This document shows positions 8,823 through 18,933 of a stretch of 41,967 bases of DNA, one piece after another. The stretch's first letter is position 1. Each line of letters opens with the position of its first letter. The DNA is from a virus. The notes under the pieces are model-generated. The model was not told where the DNA came from. It did not search any database and saw only the letters and a list, made by a program, of their open reading frames with translations. The position numbers and the translations under genes are program-made. The stretch lies in the IMG/VR virus record IMGVR_UViG_3300028025_003760, positions 1 through 41,967 of that record; one strand, 5' to 3'.

Positions 8823-9382
8823 TGGGAGCAACAGGGGCTATGATGGCCGTCACGCTAGTCTCATCTTCTATTGAGGCTGATGGCCAAAGATTTATGGGAA
8901 GGGCTCAGCAGAAGATGGCCCGCATCAATGCAAGACGTGCTGAGCTTCAAGCTGAAGATGCCATCAAGCGCGGAGGCAAAGAGGCCTTAGCTTATGGTCA
9001 GAAAGTGGAACAGTTCGCTGGAACTCAAAGAGCGGCTCAGGCCGCTTCTGGTGTTGAGGTAGGTTATGGAACTGCTGGTCAGGTTGTTGACCAGACTTAT
9101 GAAATGGGAACTGAAGACGTTGAGAGAATCAAGATGAATGCGTTCAGGGAGGCCATGGGTTACAAGCAACAAGCGAGTGACTACATCGGGCAGGGTAACC
9201 TTGCAAAAGCGACTGGTAAGTCTCAGGCGAACCAAACGCTGGTAACCGGTGGGCTTCGTGCCATGAGCATGGGAGTGTCGGCTTACGGCGCTTCACGCAC
9301 CGCTGGATCAACTGACAGCTCAACTCCAAAATCAACAGCCGACACCCGCATAGGGTCTCGTCGAACAGCTGGAGGATTTTAA
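8822..9382 (+). CDS. Internal virion protein, gp14-like
   Basis: The protein has 186 residues. A short Gly/Ala/Met-rich hydrophobic N-terminus (MGATGAMMAVTLVSSSI) precedes Ala/Gln/Lys-rich helices with AEDAIKRGGKEALAYGQK, GTQRAAQAASGVEVGYGTA and a Gly/Ser-rich C-terminus. This composition and the position directly after the nozzle gene match the smallest ejection protein of podoviruses, which inserts into the host envelope at infection. Assignment to the gp14 class is by pattern and order. Overlapping start and stop codons couple it to both neighbours. Confidence 0.78.
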   Translation: MGATGAMMAVTLVSSSIEADGQRFMGRAQQKMARINARRAELQAEDAIKRGGKEALAYGQKVEQFAGTQRAAQAASGVEVGYGTAGQVVDQTYEMGTEDVERIKMNAFREAMGYKQQASDYIGQGNLAKATGKSQANQTLVTGGLRAMSMGVSAYGASRTAGSTDSSTPKSTADTRIGSRRTAGGF

Positions 9383-11052
9383 TGCCAAAAGTTCCAAGTT
9401 ATGATTCACCTCAAGTTCAAGAGCGTGGTCTTTCTTCATCTCGCGTTTCGGTCAATCTTCCAGAAGCATTAACTCCAGGTCGCGGGGCTCAGGCTCAAGC
9501 CGATCAGGTTGTTCAAATCGCTCAGAAGTTTAAGTCTGATGCTGACCAGGTCGCACTAATGGAAGCTGATAAGAAGCTGACTGAGATGGAAACTGACATG
9601 CTTTACAATCCAACTAGTGGAGCTTTGAACAGAAAAGGTAAAGACGCTTTTGGTTTACCAGAAGAGGTTAATGAGAATTATCGAAAGACAACTGATGAGA
9701 TTCAGAAGTCTTTATCAAACCCAGTTCAGCAAGCAGCTTTCAATAAGCTAGCTCAAGAGCGTGGTCTTCAGATTAACAGAACTCTTGATAGGCATGTGGC
9801 TGGTGAAATCAAATCTTATGATGACGCTGAAACTCTCTCTTATGTTCAGACTCAAATGAACACAGCGCTCACCGCTTACCAAGATCCTGATAAAGTCGCT
9901 CAAGCTATTTCTTCGCAAAAGGTCGCAATCGCGGCTCATGCTCAACGAAATGGTTTGCCTCCAGAGTGGGTTAAATTGAAAACAGAAGAGTCAGAAAGTA
10001 AGACTCACTCTGCAATTATAAAAAGAATTATCGACAACGGTGATGACCTTGCCGCTGATGCTTACTATCAAGCGAACAAAGATTTCTTTGTTGGCCAAGA
10101 TAAAGGTGAAGTTGAAAAAGATTTAGAGATCTCCAGCCGTCTAGGGTTCGCTCAGCGTGAAGCTGATAAGATCTTAGGATCTGGGGCAACGGCTTCTCAG
10201 GCTTATGAAAAAGCTAAAGAAGTTGAAGATCCAAAAAAACGACAGGCTTTGAATGAAGAGATCTCAAGACAGCTCACAATTAAAAAGCAGGCTGAACGAG
10301 AAGACAACGAAGACATGCACCGAACAGTTAAGAATATGTTGGATTCAAATGGTGGAAACTTAAATGATCCACGCATCCAAAGAACGCTTTCAAGATTTAG
10401 TTTGTCTGACACCTCTTCATTAAAAAACTATGCGAGAAATTTGCAAGAGGGAAAAGACATCGTAACAGATCAACAGTTCAAGCGCGATCTTATGGAGCTT
10501 GGAGCAAACCCTGAAACGAAAGATAAGTTTGCAAAGATGAACCTGAACAGTCCTGAAGTTTACAACAAGCTAAACAAGAATGACTGGGAAGAGGTTTTTA
10601 AAATTCAGACAGCTGCTCGAAAGGGAAAAGATGTAAAGGAGCTTAAAGAGTTCCGATCTGATTCAGAGATCGCTAAGAACGTTTTAGCCTCAATGAAGAT
10701 TAAATCCACGAGTCCTAAGGCGGCTGCCTTCAATGATAAGTATTATGCAGCCCTTGTTGATTTCAAAGAAAACAACGGACGCAGGCCAACAGAAAAAGAA
10801 ATGTCAACAATTGCAAATCAATTGGCGACTGATGTTGTAGTCGGCTCAACTTTCTTTGGTCTTTTTGACAACAAGAAAAAACTGTTTGAAGCTACTGATG
10901 AAGAGCAACAACAGGCGTTCAATGCTCAGGCTGAAAAGAACAAATCAATGTTTACTCAGGCAAGCAACACGAGCGGTAAGCCAATGAGAATCAGAGACAA
11001 GAAGACAGGTCAGATTCTCACGCTGAATAAGAAAACGGGTAAGTATGAATAA
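9382..11052 (+). CDS. Internal virion protein, gp15-like
   Basis: The protein has 556 residues, highly charged and almost wholly helical by composition. It begins MPKVPSYDSPQVQERGLSSS, then carries Gln/Ala/Asp/Lys-rich helices with NPTSGALNRKGKDAFG and a HAQRNGLPPEWVK segment typical of middle-sized podovirus ejection proteins. The C-terminal basic segment (MRIRDKKTGQILTLNKKTG) is probably an interaction tail. The 3' end overlaps the giant next gene by eight bases. The role, forming part of the DNA ejection conduit in the periplasm, is inferred from family and order. Confidence 0.8.
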   Translation: MPKVPSYDSPQVQERGLSSSRVSVNLPEALTPGRGAQAQADQVVQIAQKFKSDADQVALMEADKKLTEMETDMLYNPTSGALNRKGKDAFGLPEEVNENYRKTTDEIQKSLSNPVQQAAFNKLAQERGLQINRTLDRHVAGEIKSYDDAETLSYVQTQMNTALTAYQDPDKVAQAISSQKVAIAAHAQRNGLPPEWVKLKTEESESKTHSAIIKRIIDNGDDLAADAYYQANKDFFVGQDKGEVEKDLEISSRLGFAQREADKILGSGATASQAYEKAKEVEDPKKRQALNEEISRQLTIKKQAEREDNEDMHRTVKNMLDSNGGNLNDPRIQRTLSRFSLSDTSSLKNYARNLQEGKDIVTDQQFKRDLMELGANPETKDKFAKMNLNSPEVYNKLNKNDWEEVFKIQTAARKGKDVKELKEFRSDSEIAKNVLASMKIKSTSPKAAAFNDKYYAALVDFKENNGRRPTEKEMSTIANQLATDVVVGSTFFGLFDNKKKLFEATDEEQQQAFNAQAEKNKSMFTQASNTSGKPMRIRDKKTGQILTLNKKTGKYE

Positions 11053-14000
11053 CGGTGGAGTCGATTTCAATCCAGATCAGTATGAGCCTGTAGAGGACAG
11101 CGGTGGAGTTGACTTCGATCCCCAACAGTATGAACCAGTAGAAGATATCCCAGAAGCTCCAGGTGAAACGCCTGATGATCTTCTTGAGCAGAGCATGGCT
11201 GTTGCCAGCCAAAAGAATCCTGATCAAAGCGCTGAATACATCAAGCTTGCTCAACAGTATAACGTAAGCCCTCAGTTCGCTGAGCAGAATTACGATATGC
11301 TGAAACAAAAAAAAGAAGCCGCATCCATTAACCCGCAAAAAACAATTGCCGCGACTCCAGCCTTAGCTAAGTTTTTGGCAAACCCAGAAAACGCAATGGT
11401 CGCTCGTGATGATATGGATGCGCTTGGAAGAATTGAAGACGCTCAAAAATCTCATGGATTTGGCGGTCAGCTATTTGATGCTTTCCGTTCTGGTCTTTAT
11501 TCAACAGCTTCAAGTATCGCAAAGATTCCAGCATTAACCTACGGGACATCTGATCCAGAAATGGATCGCTTTGCTTTTTACAGTGATGCTGATCAGGCCG
11601 TGCTTGATAAAATTAAAAATCAACCTGTTCCAAAAGAACTATACGACAATAAAGTAACTCAGTATCTTGAGTCTAAATCTAAACAGTACGCTCCAGAAGA
11701 GCAGGCAAAAAGTATTGTGACTGAAGGTTTGGCTGGAAATTATGCCAACGCTGGAAAGGCTTTTGCTTTTCAAGTCGCTTCAAATCTTCCAATGTTGGGA
11801 GTGATTGCTGTCAGCCGTGGAGCTGGTCTTCCCTTAATGTTTGCTTCAAGTTCAGCAGAAAAGTTTGCTGATAATTTAGAGCAAGGCGTTGAGCCTGGTC
11901 TTGCAAAATCAAACGCTCTTGTCACTGGTGCAATTGAAACTGGTGCTGAATCTTTATTTGGTATCGGTTCAAGTGGATTTAAAGAATCCATCAAGACAGT
12001 TGTTAAAGGTCTTGGCAAAGAGGGAGCAAGAGAAGTTTTCAAAAATGGCGTGAAAGAAATTTTAAAGTCTGCTGGTGAAGAGGGAGCTGAGGAGTTTATC
12101 ACAAGCTTCTCTCAAGATCTGGTGGACTTCGGTTCTGGTGTAAATGATAAGGCCCTTGAGGGAATCATGACCAGAGCGACTGATTCTTTTATCGTTGGCG
12201 CTGGTGCCGGTTCAACTGTTTCTGGTTCTGCCATCTCTGTTGAAACTGGTTATAAAATGTTTCAGCAAAGCGCTGAGGCTCAGAATACAAAAGGCGCTTA
12301 CAATCAAATCGGAGCAGCTGCAAAAGAATCAAAACTCAATGGCAGATTGCCTGAGAAGTTAAAAGAGTTCGTTGGTCAGGTGACTGATGGAACTGCAATT
12401 CAAGATGTCTTCATTCCAGTTGAAGCTTTTGAAACTTACTTCCAATCAAAGAAGATTTCTCCAGTTCAGGCAGCTCAACAGCTTGGCCTGTCTGGAAAGT
12501 ATGAAGCGGCAAAAGAATCTGGATCAGATCTCAAGATGCCAATGGCTGACTGGGTTTCTAATACAGTCAACACTGAGCACTATGATGGCCTTGCCAATGA
12601 TGTAAAGTTCAGCCCCGATCAACTCTCTGTTAACCAGGCAAAAGCTGAGCAGGTAGCGCTGAAGGCAGATCTAGAAGTTCAAGCCAAGGTCGCTCAAGAA
12701 ACCAAAGCTCCAGAGTCAGATCCAAATGTGATCGACTATGAAGCCAAAGGAAAAGAAGTTGGTTCGCAGATTGTTGAGCAGCTTAAAGAGACTGGCATGA
12801 AAGAAAAAGATGCAAGGTCTTATGCAAAGATTTATGAATCAACTTTTAAAACACTTGGCAAAAGATTAAACCAAGATCCTAAAGCCCTGTTTGAAAACTA
12901 CGGCTTAAGAATCTCAGGCGAAGAGGGTAAGGGTGGAACAGTTTTAAATCAGGGTGAAGTGATTCGTCCTGGTAATATAAAGCTTGCCGTCACTACTATC
13001 AGAAACAGTTTGTCATTAAATCCACTTGAGGGAGTCGAAGCTTCTGGAAGCATTATAAATGCTGGTGAAGCTGGCAAGACTTTCATGATCGGCAAACTTA
13101 AAACGACAGAGAAATACCTTGGCCTTGCCAGTGATATGATCTCATCTCTTGAGAGAGAGGCCTCACTCAAAGGCGCTGGTTCTGTTCTTACTTCAACGAA
13201 GCGTTTGGGAATTGATATCAATTCACCGATGGCTGATCTTTTTAAGCAAGCTGGATACACCGCCAAGGAATCAAAAGACGGTGATGTGATTCTAACTAAG
13301 AAAATCACGGTTCCAAAAAGTTACAATCAAAGTAAAGTTAAAGGCAAAAAAGGAAAGAAGTCTGAAGAGCAACAGCTTAATCAGGGAGGCGAAACTCCAC
13401 GCGGTCAGATTAGATTTGGAAATGGTTCAATCAACATTGAGCTTTTAAAGAACGCAGATCCATCAACCTTTATCCATGAGACCGGTCACTTCTATTTGGA
13501 AGTCATGGGTGACATCGCTTCTAAAGCCGACACCGCTCAGGAAGTGAAAGACGATTACAATAAGATCCTCACCTGGTTAGGTGTTGAATCGAAAGATCAG
13601 ATTGGCGTTGAGCAGCACGAGCAATTTGCACGTGGGTTCGAAGCTTACTTGATGGAAGGTAAAGCGCCTGACCAGGCTTTAAGAAAAGTATTTATTAAAT
13701 TTAAAACGTGGCTGACTTCAGTTTACAGGGAACTTGTTAACTTAGATGTTCAGCTCACTGATGAAGTTCGAATGGTATTTGACCGCTTGTTGGTTTCACA
13801 AGAAGCCATCAATAATGCTCAGGCTGAGCAAGGTTTCGACAAACATTTTTTCTCTGCCCTCAGAGATTCAGGGATGAACGATGAGCAGGTACTTAAGTAT
13901 CAAGAGGCCACAGCAGAAGCTGGTCAAGCCGCTGAAGACCAAATCAGAAAAAAGCTTATGGAAGATGTCACGAAAAGAGACACAGCTTTCTATAAGGAAC

Positions 14001-17000
14001 AGAAACAAAAAATCAAAGATCAAGTAACTGAAGAGCTTGCTTCATCTTTAAAGTATAACGCTCTTTATGTTTTACAAAAAGGAACGACCGTTGATGGTCA
14101 GCCGTTGCCTGAAGGTTTGGCGAACATGAAGATCTTAAAATCTTCAATCACCGATAAGCTTTCAAAAGAACAGCAAGCAGCACTTCCAAATGGAATCTCT
14201 TCACCTGAGGGAATCCATGTTGAGATTGCGGCTGAGTATTTAGGATTCAGAGATGGTCAGGCTTTGGTTGATTCATTGTCGAATATCCCATCACTAAGGG
14301 ATGCCATCGCAAACGAAACAGAAGTTAGGATGAGTGAGGCTTATCCTGATTATATGAACACACCTGAAGTCTCAGAAGATACCGTCAAGGCAATCCATAA
14401 TGACAAGCGTGAAGCTGTCTTAAGAATGGAACTTCAATACTTGATGGAGAATAAACCTTCATTTGTTAAAGATGTGATCAGAAGAATTGCAAAAAGAATC
14501 CCTCCAAAAAAAGAAGTTCAAGATCAGGCCCGCCGAATCATTGGCGCGTTAACTGTTAAAGATATCAGCCCTTCAGTTTACAGAAGAGCCGAACAGCGCT
14601 TAAGAAAAGAAGCTGGTGTCTTGGCAGCGAAGGGTGATTTTGATGCGGCATTTGAAGCCAAGAGAAAAGAACTTTTAAATTTTGAATTGTATCGAGCGGC
14701 TCAAGAAGCAAAAGATGAAATAAAAAAAGCCAGATCTGAATTCAAAAGAATAGGCAGATCAGATGAAGATATTTCTAAGAGTCGTGATACTGATCTCGTT
14801 AATGCTGCTCGTGTCATCCTTGCTCAGTACGGTATAGGTAAGGCAGACAAAGCCCCAGAAGAATATCTTTCTAAGATTCAGAAGTACGACCCAGATCGCT
14901 ATGCTGAGCTTGTGGCCATCATCAATCCTATTTATTCAAGAGGCGCTCCGTTTGAAAGCGTGGACTTTGATACGTTTGTTGACATGCGTGAAACCGTTAA
15001 GGCCCTTTGGGATCTTTCGAAGTCTGAAAAAGAATTTGATACTGGTGAACAAAAACTTCAGATTGATAATGTAATGACTGAGCTGAACACTCGCCTTGCT
15101 GATCTTGCAAAAGGTGGAGGCACTGCTCAGTTCGAAGGAAGCCAATCAACCGGTGAAGCAATCAAGACTGGGTTCTTATCTTTCAAAGCGGCGCTCACTC
15201 GAGTTGAGCATTGGACCAACACTGTTGGCGGTAAGTTCACTGAGTACATGTGGCGACCCGTATCAGATGCGAGAAACAAATATAAAATTGAAAAAGAAAA
15301 AGTTTCAAGACAGTACCTTGAGATTTCAAAAATCTTAGACAAGACATCTCTTAACAAGGGACCGATTACGGCACCTGAAATAAGTAAGACGGCTTACGGA
15401 TTCAAAGATAAGAAAGAATTACTCGGAGCGATTCTCCACACTGGTAATGAAAGCAATTTAAAAAAGCTTCTCATTGGACGTGGATGGGGATCTGTTAACG
15501 AGGATGGTTCTATTGATGCTGGCAATTGGAATAAATTTATTTCTCGAATGCAATCTGAGGGGATCTTAACAAAAGCAGATTACGACTGGGCTCAAGCTGT
15601 TTGGGATTTGAATGAATCTCTTAAGCCTGATGCGCAGAAAGCTCATAAGAAACTCTATGGATTTTATTTCAATGAAATTACAGCAAAGAGTTTTCAAACA
15701 CCTTATGGAGAATATAAGGGCGGTTACGTTCCAGCCGTTGCTGATCCAGAAAAATCAGAAGCTGGTGCGATACGAAATGAAAAGGATGCGATGGAGCGTG
15801 GGCAAAATAGCTTTATGTTTCCATCAACAGGCCGTGGATTCACGAAGGGTCGTGTGGAAAACTATGCCACACAATTAAGTTTAAATCTTGATCTCGTTGG
15901 ATCTCACATTGATAAAGTTTTAAGATTCACTTACATCGAACCAGCAATCAAGCAGGCTGCTCGAATTGTAATGAATGATAATTTCAGAGCAGAGCTTGCT
16001 CAGTTTGATCCAGAGGCTGGAAGTGGAATGCTTGTTCCATGGCTTCAAAGATCAGCAAGTCAGAAGAAATCAAATCCATCAGGAAACGGTAAGGCTTGGA
16101 GAATTGCAGATGCTTTCTTCACGACCTTAAGAGTTCGCACTGGCATGAACATCATGGCTGGTAATACGATCAACGTTCTCCAGAACTACACTGGGATTAT
16201 CGTGGCAGCGTCTAAGGTCGCGCCAAAGTATTTAAGAAATGCGACTTGGAACTATCTCACGAATTCAAAAGAGCTTACCAAGATCGCATCTGAAAAATCA
16301 GACTTCATGAAAACGAATCTGACAAATCAGATTTCTGATGTTCAAAATGATATTAAAAAAATCTATCGACCAGATAGCGCACTGACTTCTGTTAAAGAGT
16401 TTTTACAAGAGAACGCTTATGTTCTCCAGGTAATGTCTCAGAATCAGAACAATACGATCATCTGGCATGGAGCTTATAACGAAGCGATTGAAAAAGGCCG
16501 ACTTGAAAAAGAAGCCGTTCAAGAAGCTGACGCTGCGGTGAGATTAACTCAAGGATCTTTGGAGGCAACAGATGCTTCACGTCTTGAGACTGGCTCACCG
16601 TTTATGCAAATGTTCACACAGTTCTATTCTTACTTTAACAACTTGGCAAACCTTCAAGCCTCTGAGGTTCAAAAGATTTCACGAGAAATTGGTTTGAAAA
16701 AAGGCGCTGGTCGTTTGTTCTTTTTATTCATGACTACGCTTTACCTTCCAGCTGTTACAAGTGAAGTGATCAGAAGAGTTATGTCAGGTCTTCCAGCTGA
16801 TGCTGATGACGATGATGAGTATCTTGATGATGCAATGGCTGTTTTCCTGGGGGCTCCGCTTTCATTCTTTGGAGCAGAGATTCCTTTCGTTGGAGCTTTG
16901 GCCAACACGTTATCAAATACTTTTAATGACAAGCACTATGATGACAAGCTGAACGTTTCTCCAGCCATCTCAACACTTGAGAACATGGTGAAACTTCCAA

Positions 17001-17218
17001 GTGAAATTTATGCTGCCATTGGAGAAAACACTGATACGGCAAAACAAAACCGTGCCATCAGAGACACGTTAACATTTATTGGTTTACTCTCTGGTGTTCC
17101 TGCTGGTGCCCTCTCTAGACCTTTGACTTACTTGAGCGCTGTTGAAAGCGGTGAAGCTGAGCCAGAGGGACCTGTTGATTTCACACGAGGTTTGATCACC
17201 GGAAAGAAGGGGCAGTAA
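11045..17218 (+). CDS. Giant polyvalent internal virion protein with metallopeptidase-like site
   Basis: With 2057 residues this is the largest gene and fills the place of T7 gp16. The N-terminus carries a repeated motif GGVDFxPxQYEPVED (two copies, residues about 3-35). A Gly/Ala-rich, amphipathic segment lies near residues 235-330. Residues 811-815 are HETGH within FIHETGHFYLEV, an HExxH zinc site, with a candidate third ligand Glu866 in GFEAYL, 51 residues later. The C-terminal quarter (about 1700-1960) resembles the LPD38-type domain of large polyvalent phage proteins, with NIMAGNTINVLQNYTG and a hydrophobic FFLFMTTLYLPAVTS segment. It is probably ejected with the DNA, and the protease-like site may act on peptidoglycan or host proteins. 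Confidence 0.88.
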   Translation: MNNGGVDFNPDQYEPVEDSGGVDFDPQQYEPVEDIPEAPGETPDDLLEQSMAVASQKNPDQSAEYIKLAQQYNVSPQFAEQNYDMLKQKKEAASINPQKTIAATPALAKFLANPENAMVARDDMDALGRIEDAQKSHGFGGQLFDAFRSGLYSTASSIAKIPALTYGTSDPEMDRFAFYSDADQAVLDKIKNQPVPKELYDNKVTQYLESKSKQYAPEEQAKSIVTEGLAGNYANAGKAFAFQVASNLPMLGVIAVSRGAGLPLMFASSSAEKFADNLEQGVEPGLAKSNALVTGAIETGAESLFGIGSSGFKESIKTVVKGLGKEGAREVFKNGVKEILKSAGEEGAEEFITSFSQDLVDFGSGVNDKALEGIMTRATDSFIVGAGAGSTVSGSAISVETGYKMFQQSAEAQNTKGAYNQIGAAAKESKLNGRLPEKLKEFVGQVTDGTAIQDVFIPVEAFETYFQSKKISPVQAAQQLGLSGKYEAAKESGSDLKMPMADWVSNTVNTEHYDGLANDVKFSPDQLSVNQAKAEQVALKADLEVQAKVAQETKAPESDPNVIDYEAKGKEVGSQIVEQLKETGMKEKDARSYAKIYESTFKTLGKRLNQDPKALFENYGLRISGEEGKGGTVLNQGEVIRPGNIKLAVTTIRNSLSLNPLEGVEASGSIINAGEAGKTFMIGKLKTTEKYLGLASDMISSLEREASLKGAGSVLTSTKRLGIDINSPMADLFKQAGYTAKESKDGDVILTKKITVPKSYNQSKVKGKKGKKSEEQQLNQGGETPRGQIRFGNGSINIELLKNADPSTFIHETGHFYLEVMGDIASKADTAQEVKDDYNKILTWLGVESKDQIGVEQHEQFARGFEAYLMEGKAPDQALRKVFIKFKTWLTSVYRELVNLDVQLTDEVRMVFDRLLVSQEAINNAQAEQGFDKHFFSALRDSGMNDEQVLKYQEATAEAGQAAEDQIRKKLMEDVTKRDTAFYKEQKQKIKDQVTEELASSLKYNALYVLQKGTTVDGQPLPEGLANMKILKSSITDKLSKEQQAALPNGISSPEGIHVEIAAEYLGFRDGQALVDSLSNIPSLRDAIANETEVRMSEAYPDYMNTPEVSEDTVKAIHNDKREAVLRMELQYLMENKPSFVKDVIRRIAKRIPPKKEVQDQARRIIGALTVKDISPSVYRRAEQRLRKEAGVLAAKGDFDAAFEAKRKELLNFELYRAAQEAKDEIKKARSEFKRIGRSDEDISKSRDTDLVNAARVILAQYGIGKADKAPEEYLSKIQKYDPDRYAELVAIINPIYSRGAPFESVDFDTFVDMRETVKALWDLSKSEKEFDTGEQKLQIDNVMTELNTRLADLAKGGGTAQFEGSQSTGEAIKTGFLSFKAALTRVEHWTNTVGGKFTEYMWRPVSDARNKYKIEKEKVSRQYLEISKILDKTSLNKGPITAPEISKTAYGFKDKKELLGAILHTGNESNLKKLLIGRGWGSVNEDGSIDAGNWNKFISRMQSEGILTKADYDWAQAVWDLNESLKPDAQKAHKKLYGFYFNEITAKSFQTPYGEYKGGYVPAVADPEKSEAGAIRNEKDAMERGQNSFMFPSTGRGFTKGRVENYATQLSLNLDLVGSHIDKVLRFTYIEPAIKQAARIVMNDNFRAELAQFDPEAGSGMLVPWLQRSASQKKSNPSGNGKAWRIADAFFTTLRVRTGMNIMAGNTINVLQNYTGIIVAASKVAPKYLRNATWNYLTNSKELTKIASEKSDFMKTNLTNQISDVQNDIKKIYRPDSALTSVKEFLQENAYVLQVMSQNQNNTIIWHGAYNEAIEKGRLEKEAVQEADAAVRLTQGSLEATDASRLETGSPFMQMFTQFYSYFNNLANLQASEVQKISREIGLKKGAGRLFFLFMTTLYLPAVTSEVIRRVMSGLPADADDDDEYLDDAMAVFLGAPLSFFGAEIPFVGALANTLSNTFNDKHYDDKLNVSPAISTLENMVKLPSEIYAAIGENTDTAKQNRAIRDTLTFIGLLSGVPAGALSRPLTYLSAVESGEAEPEGPVDFTRGLITGKKGQ

Positions 17219-17247
17219 TTGACTAAATATAAAAGTAAACTTTTAAT
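17219..17247 (+). promoter_or_regulatory. Sigma70-like promoter before tail fibre
   Basis: TTGACT (17219-17224) is followed by a 17-base spacer and TTTAAT (17242-17247), five of six matches in each box. It starts one base after the stop of the giant internal protein and lies in the only sizeable gap of the late operon, ahead of the tail fibre. The AT-rich spacer contains the short dyad AAAAGTAAACTTTT. Use in vivo is inferred. Confidence 0.5.
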
Positions 17248-17274
17248 AAACTTACATTTCAATAAGGGGATCAA

Positions 17275-18933
17275 ATGTCCTTAGCGTCAGAAGTAAACAG
17301 AAATAATTATGTTGGCAATGGGGCAGTTGATACTTACGACTACACTTTCAAAATCTTTCTTGATGCTGATCTTCAAGTTGTCGTTCTAGATCCTGACACC
17401 TTAGAAGAAACAGTTCTGACTCTTGATACTCACTACACGGTTGACGGCGCAACGGATGCGGGCGGTGGAAGCATCTCTCTTGTTCCTGGTGCATTTGATT
17501 GGCTTGATGCTGGTGGGGATTTAGAGGTCGATTGGATTCTTGCAATTCGAAGGGTTCTCCCTTTGAAGCAAGAAACTGATATCAGAAATCAGGGAACATT
17601 TTACCCTGAGATCCACGAAAAAGTTTTTGATATTCTTGTGATGCAAAATCAACAGCAGCAAGATGAGCTTGATCGTTCAATTAAACTCCCAACTTCGATG
17701 GACCCGGCTGACTTCTTGGCTGAATTGCCTGCTGACCTGGTGGGTCAATCTAATGTGGTGATCATGACCAATGAAGATGGGGATGGCTTTGCGGCTGGTC
17801 CCACGGCTGATGCCATCTCTGGAGCCCAGGCTGATGCTGAGGCGGCTGAGGCTAGTCAGATTGCTGCGGCGGCTTCTGCTGTTGAGGCTGGTGACTTTGC
17901 TGATGACGCGTCTGACAGCGCAGACCTAGCTCAATTGTGGGCCACAGAAACGACTGCTCTTGTGGAGGCAACTGATAACTCCGCAAAGGCCTATGCAATA
18001 GGCGGTACTGGTGCTGGCCAGCCAAGTGGGGGGGATGCAAAATCGTGGGCTCAGTTAACCGGTGCGGCTGTTACGGCGGCTTTGTACTCAGCAAAAGAGT
18101 GGGCTATTGGAACCTTCACAAGAGGTGCCGCAAATGGCGGGTCATCTAAGGACTGGGCAAACTATACCGGTGGAACTGTTGATAACACCGAATACTCAGC
18201 TAAGTATTATGCGGCTGCTGCGGCGGCTTATATCACTTCGATTCTAAGTAACAACAACACTTGGACTGGAACAAACTTCTTTAATAACTTGGTTTCTTTT
18301 TTTCAGGTTGTCGATGCGGCAACGACTGGGGCAGATCAATCAATCACTTTAACTAAGGTCTTCCACGTTTTAACAAATGCATCTTTAGCTTCGATCAACA
18401 ACATTGCCAGTCCATCTGATGGCAAGTTTATAATCTTATCAAATAAAACTGGAGCCAACATTGTTATTAAAAACAACACTGGTGGAACGGCGGCAAATAG
18501 AATCTTTACTGGAACTGGTGGAGATCTAAGCCTTAAAACAAACGCAGCATTGATCTTGATCTATGATGCGAATGCGGCAAGATGGCAAGTTGTTGGTGGA
18601 TCGGGCGGCGGTTCTAACGTTGTCACGAGTTCACTTGCTTTAGCTGGTGGATTTCAACTTGCAATTAATACGAACGAAATGGAACAAACATTTCTTGTCC
18701 AAGGTTTGGCAAGTTCTGTTGCTGCCAATCCATTACCTTTTGGCTCGACACCTCCACCTGACGGTGCGAAAATTCACCTCGTTGGAAACGATGACACTAA
18801 CACAGTTATCATTCCACAGAACGATGCTGCCAACGGATGCTTGATGGACGGTGATCGTGAAATTGCAAAAGGCCAAGTCGTTTCTTTTATGTACCTTTCA
18901 ACACTATCTAGATATGTAAGGATGTTGCCATGA
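17275..18933 (+). CDS. Tail fibre protein (T7 gp17-like N-terminus)
   Basis: The protein has 552 residues and follows AAGGGGATCAA. Residues 1-135 form the tail-attachment domain of podovirus fibres: NRNNYVGNGAVDTYDYTFKI, a DPDTLEETVLTLDTHYTV segment and RRVLPLKQETDIRNQG. Residues 175-320 are an Ala/Asp/Gly-rich helical shaft with repeats of the type SAKxYA...GxxxGxxSxDWA. The C-terminal 200 residues are beta-rich (NKTGANIVIKNNTGGTA, WQVVGGSGGGSN). The stop overlaps the start of the next gene by four bases, indicating coupled expression with a second fibre or tip protein. Confidence 0.88.
   Translation: MSLASEVNRNNYVGNGAVDTYDYTFKIFLDADLQVVVLDPDTLEETVLTLDTHYTVDGATDAGGGSISLVPGAFDWLDAGGDLEVDWILAIRRVLPLKQETDIRNQGTFYPEIHEKVFDILVMQNQQQQDELDRSIKLPTSMDPADFLAELPADLVGQSNVVIMTNEDGDGFAAGPTADAISGAQADAEAAEASQIAAAASAVEAGDFADDASDSADLAQLWATETTALVEATDNSAKAYAIGGTGAGQPSGGDAKSWAQLTGAAVTAALYSAKEWAIGTFTRGAANGGSSKDWANYTGGTVDNTEYSAKYYAAAAAAYITSILSNNNTWTGTNFFNNLVSFFQVVDAATTGADQSITLTKVFHVLTNASLASINNIASPSDGKFIILSNKTGANIVIKNNTGGTAANRIFTGTGGDLSLKTNAALILIYDANAARWQVVGGSGGGSNVVTSSLALAGGFQLAINTNEMEQTFLVQGLASSVAANPLPFGSTPPPDGAKIHLVGNDDTNTVIIPQNDAANGCLMDGDREIAKGQVVSFMYLSTLSRYVRMLP

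Noticed and set aside
12949-13308. A 119-residue minus-strand frame opposite the ejection gene
   Set aside because: Antisense to conserved coding sequence with no promoter or ribosome-binding site; the codon pattern mirrors the sense gene.
15612-15878. An open frame inside the giant ejection protein gene
   Set aside because: Out of frame in a long conserved gene with no initiation signal; composition is typical of a shadow frame.
17852-18040. Gln/His/Pro-rich minus-strand frame opposite the fibre shaft
   Set aside because: Product of the repetitive Ala/Gly shaft read backwards; not a credible protein.
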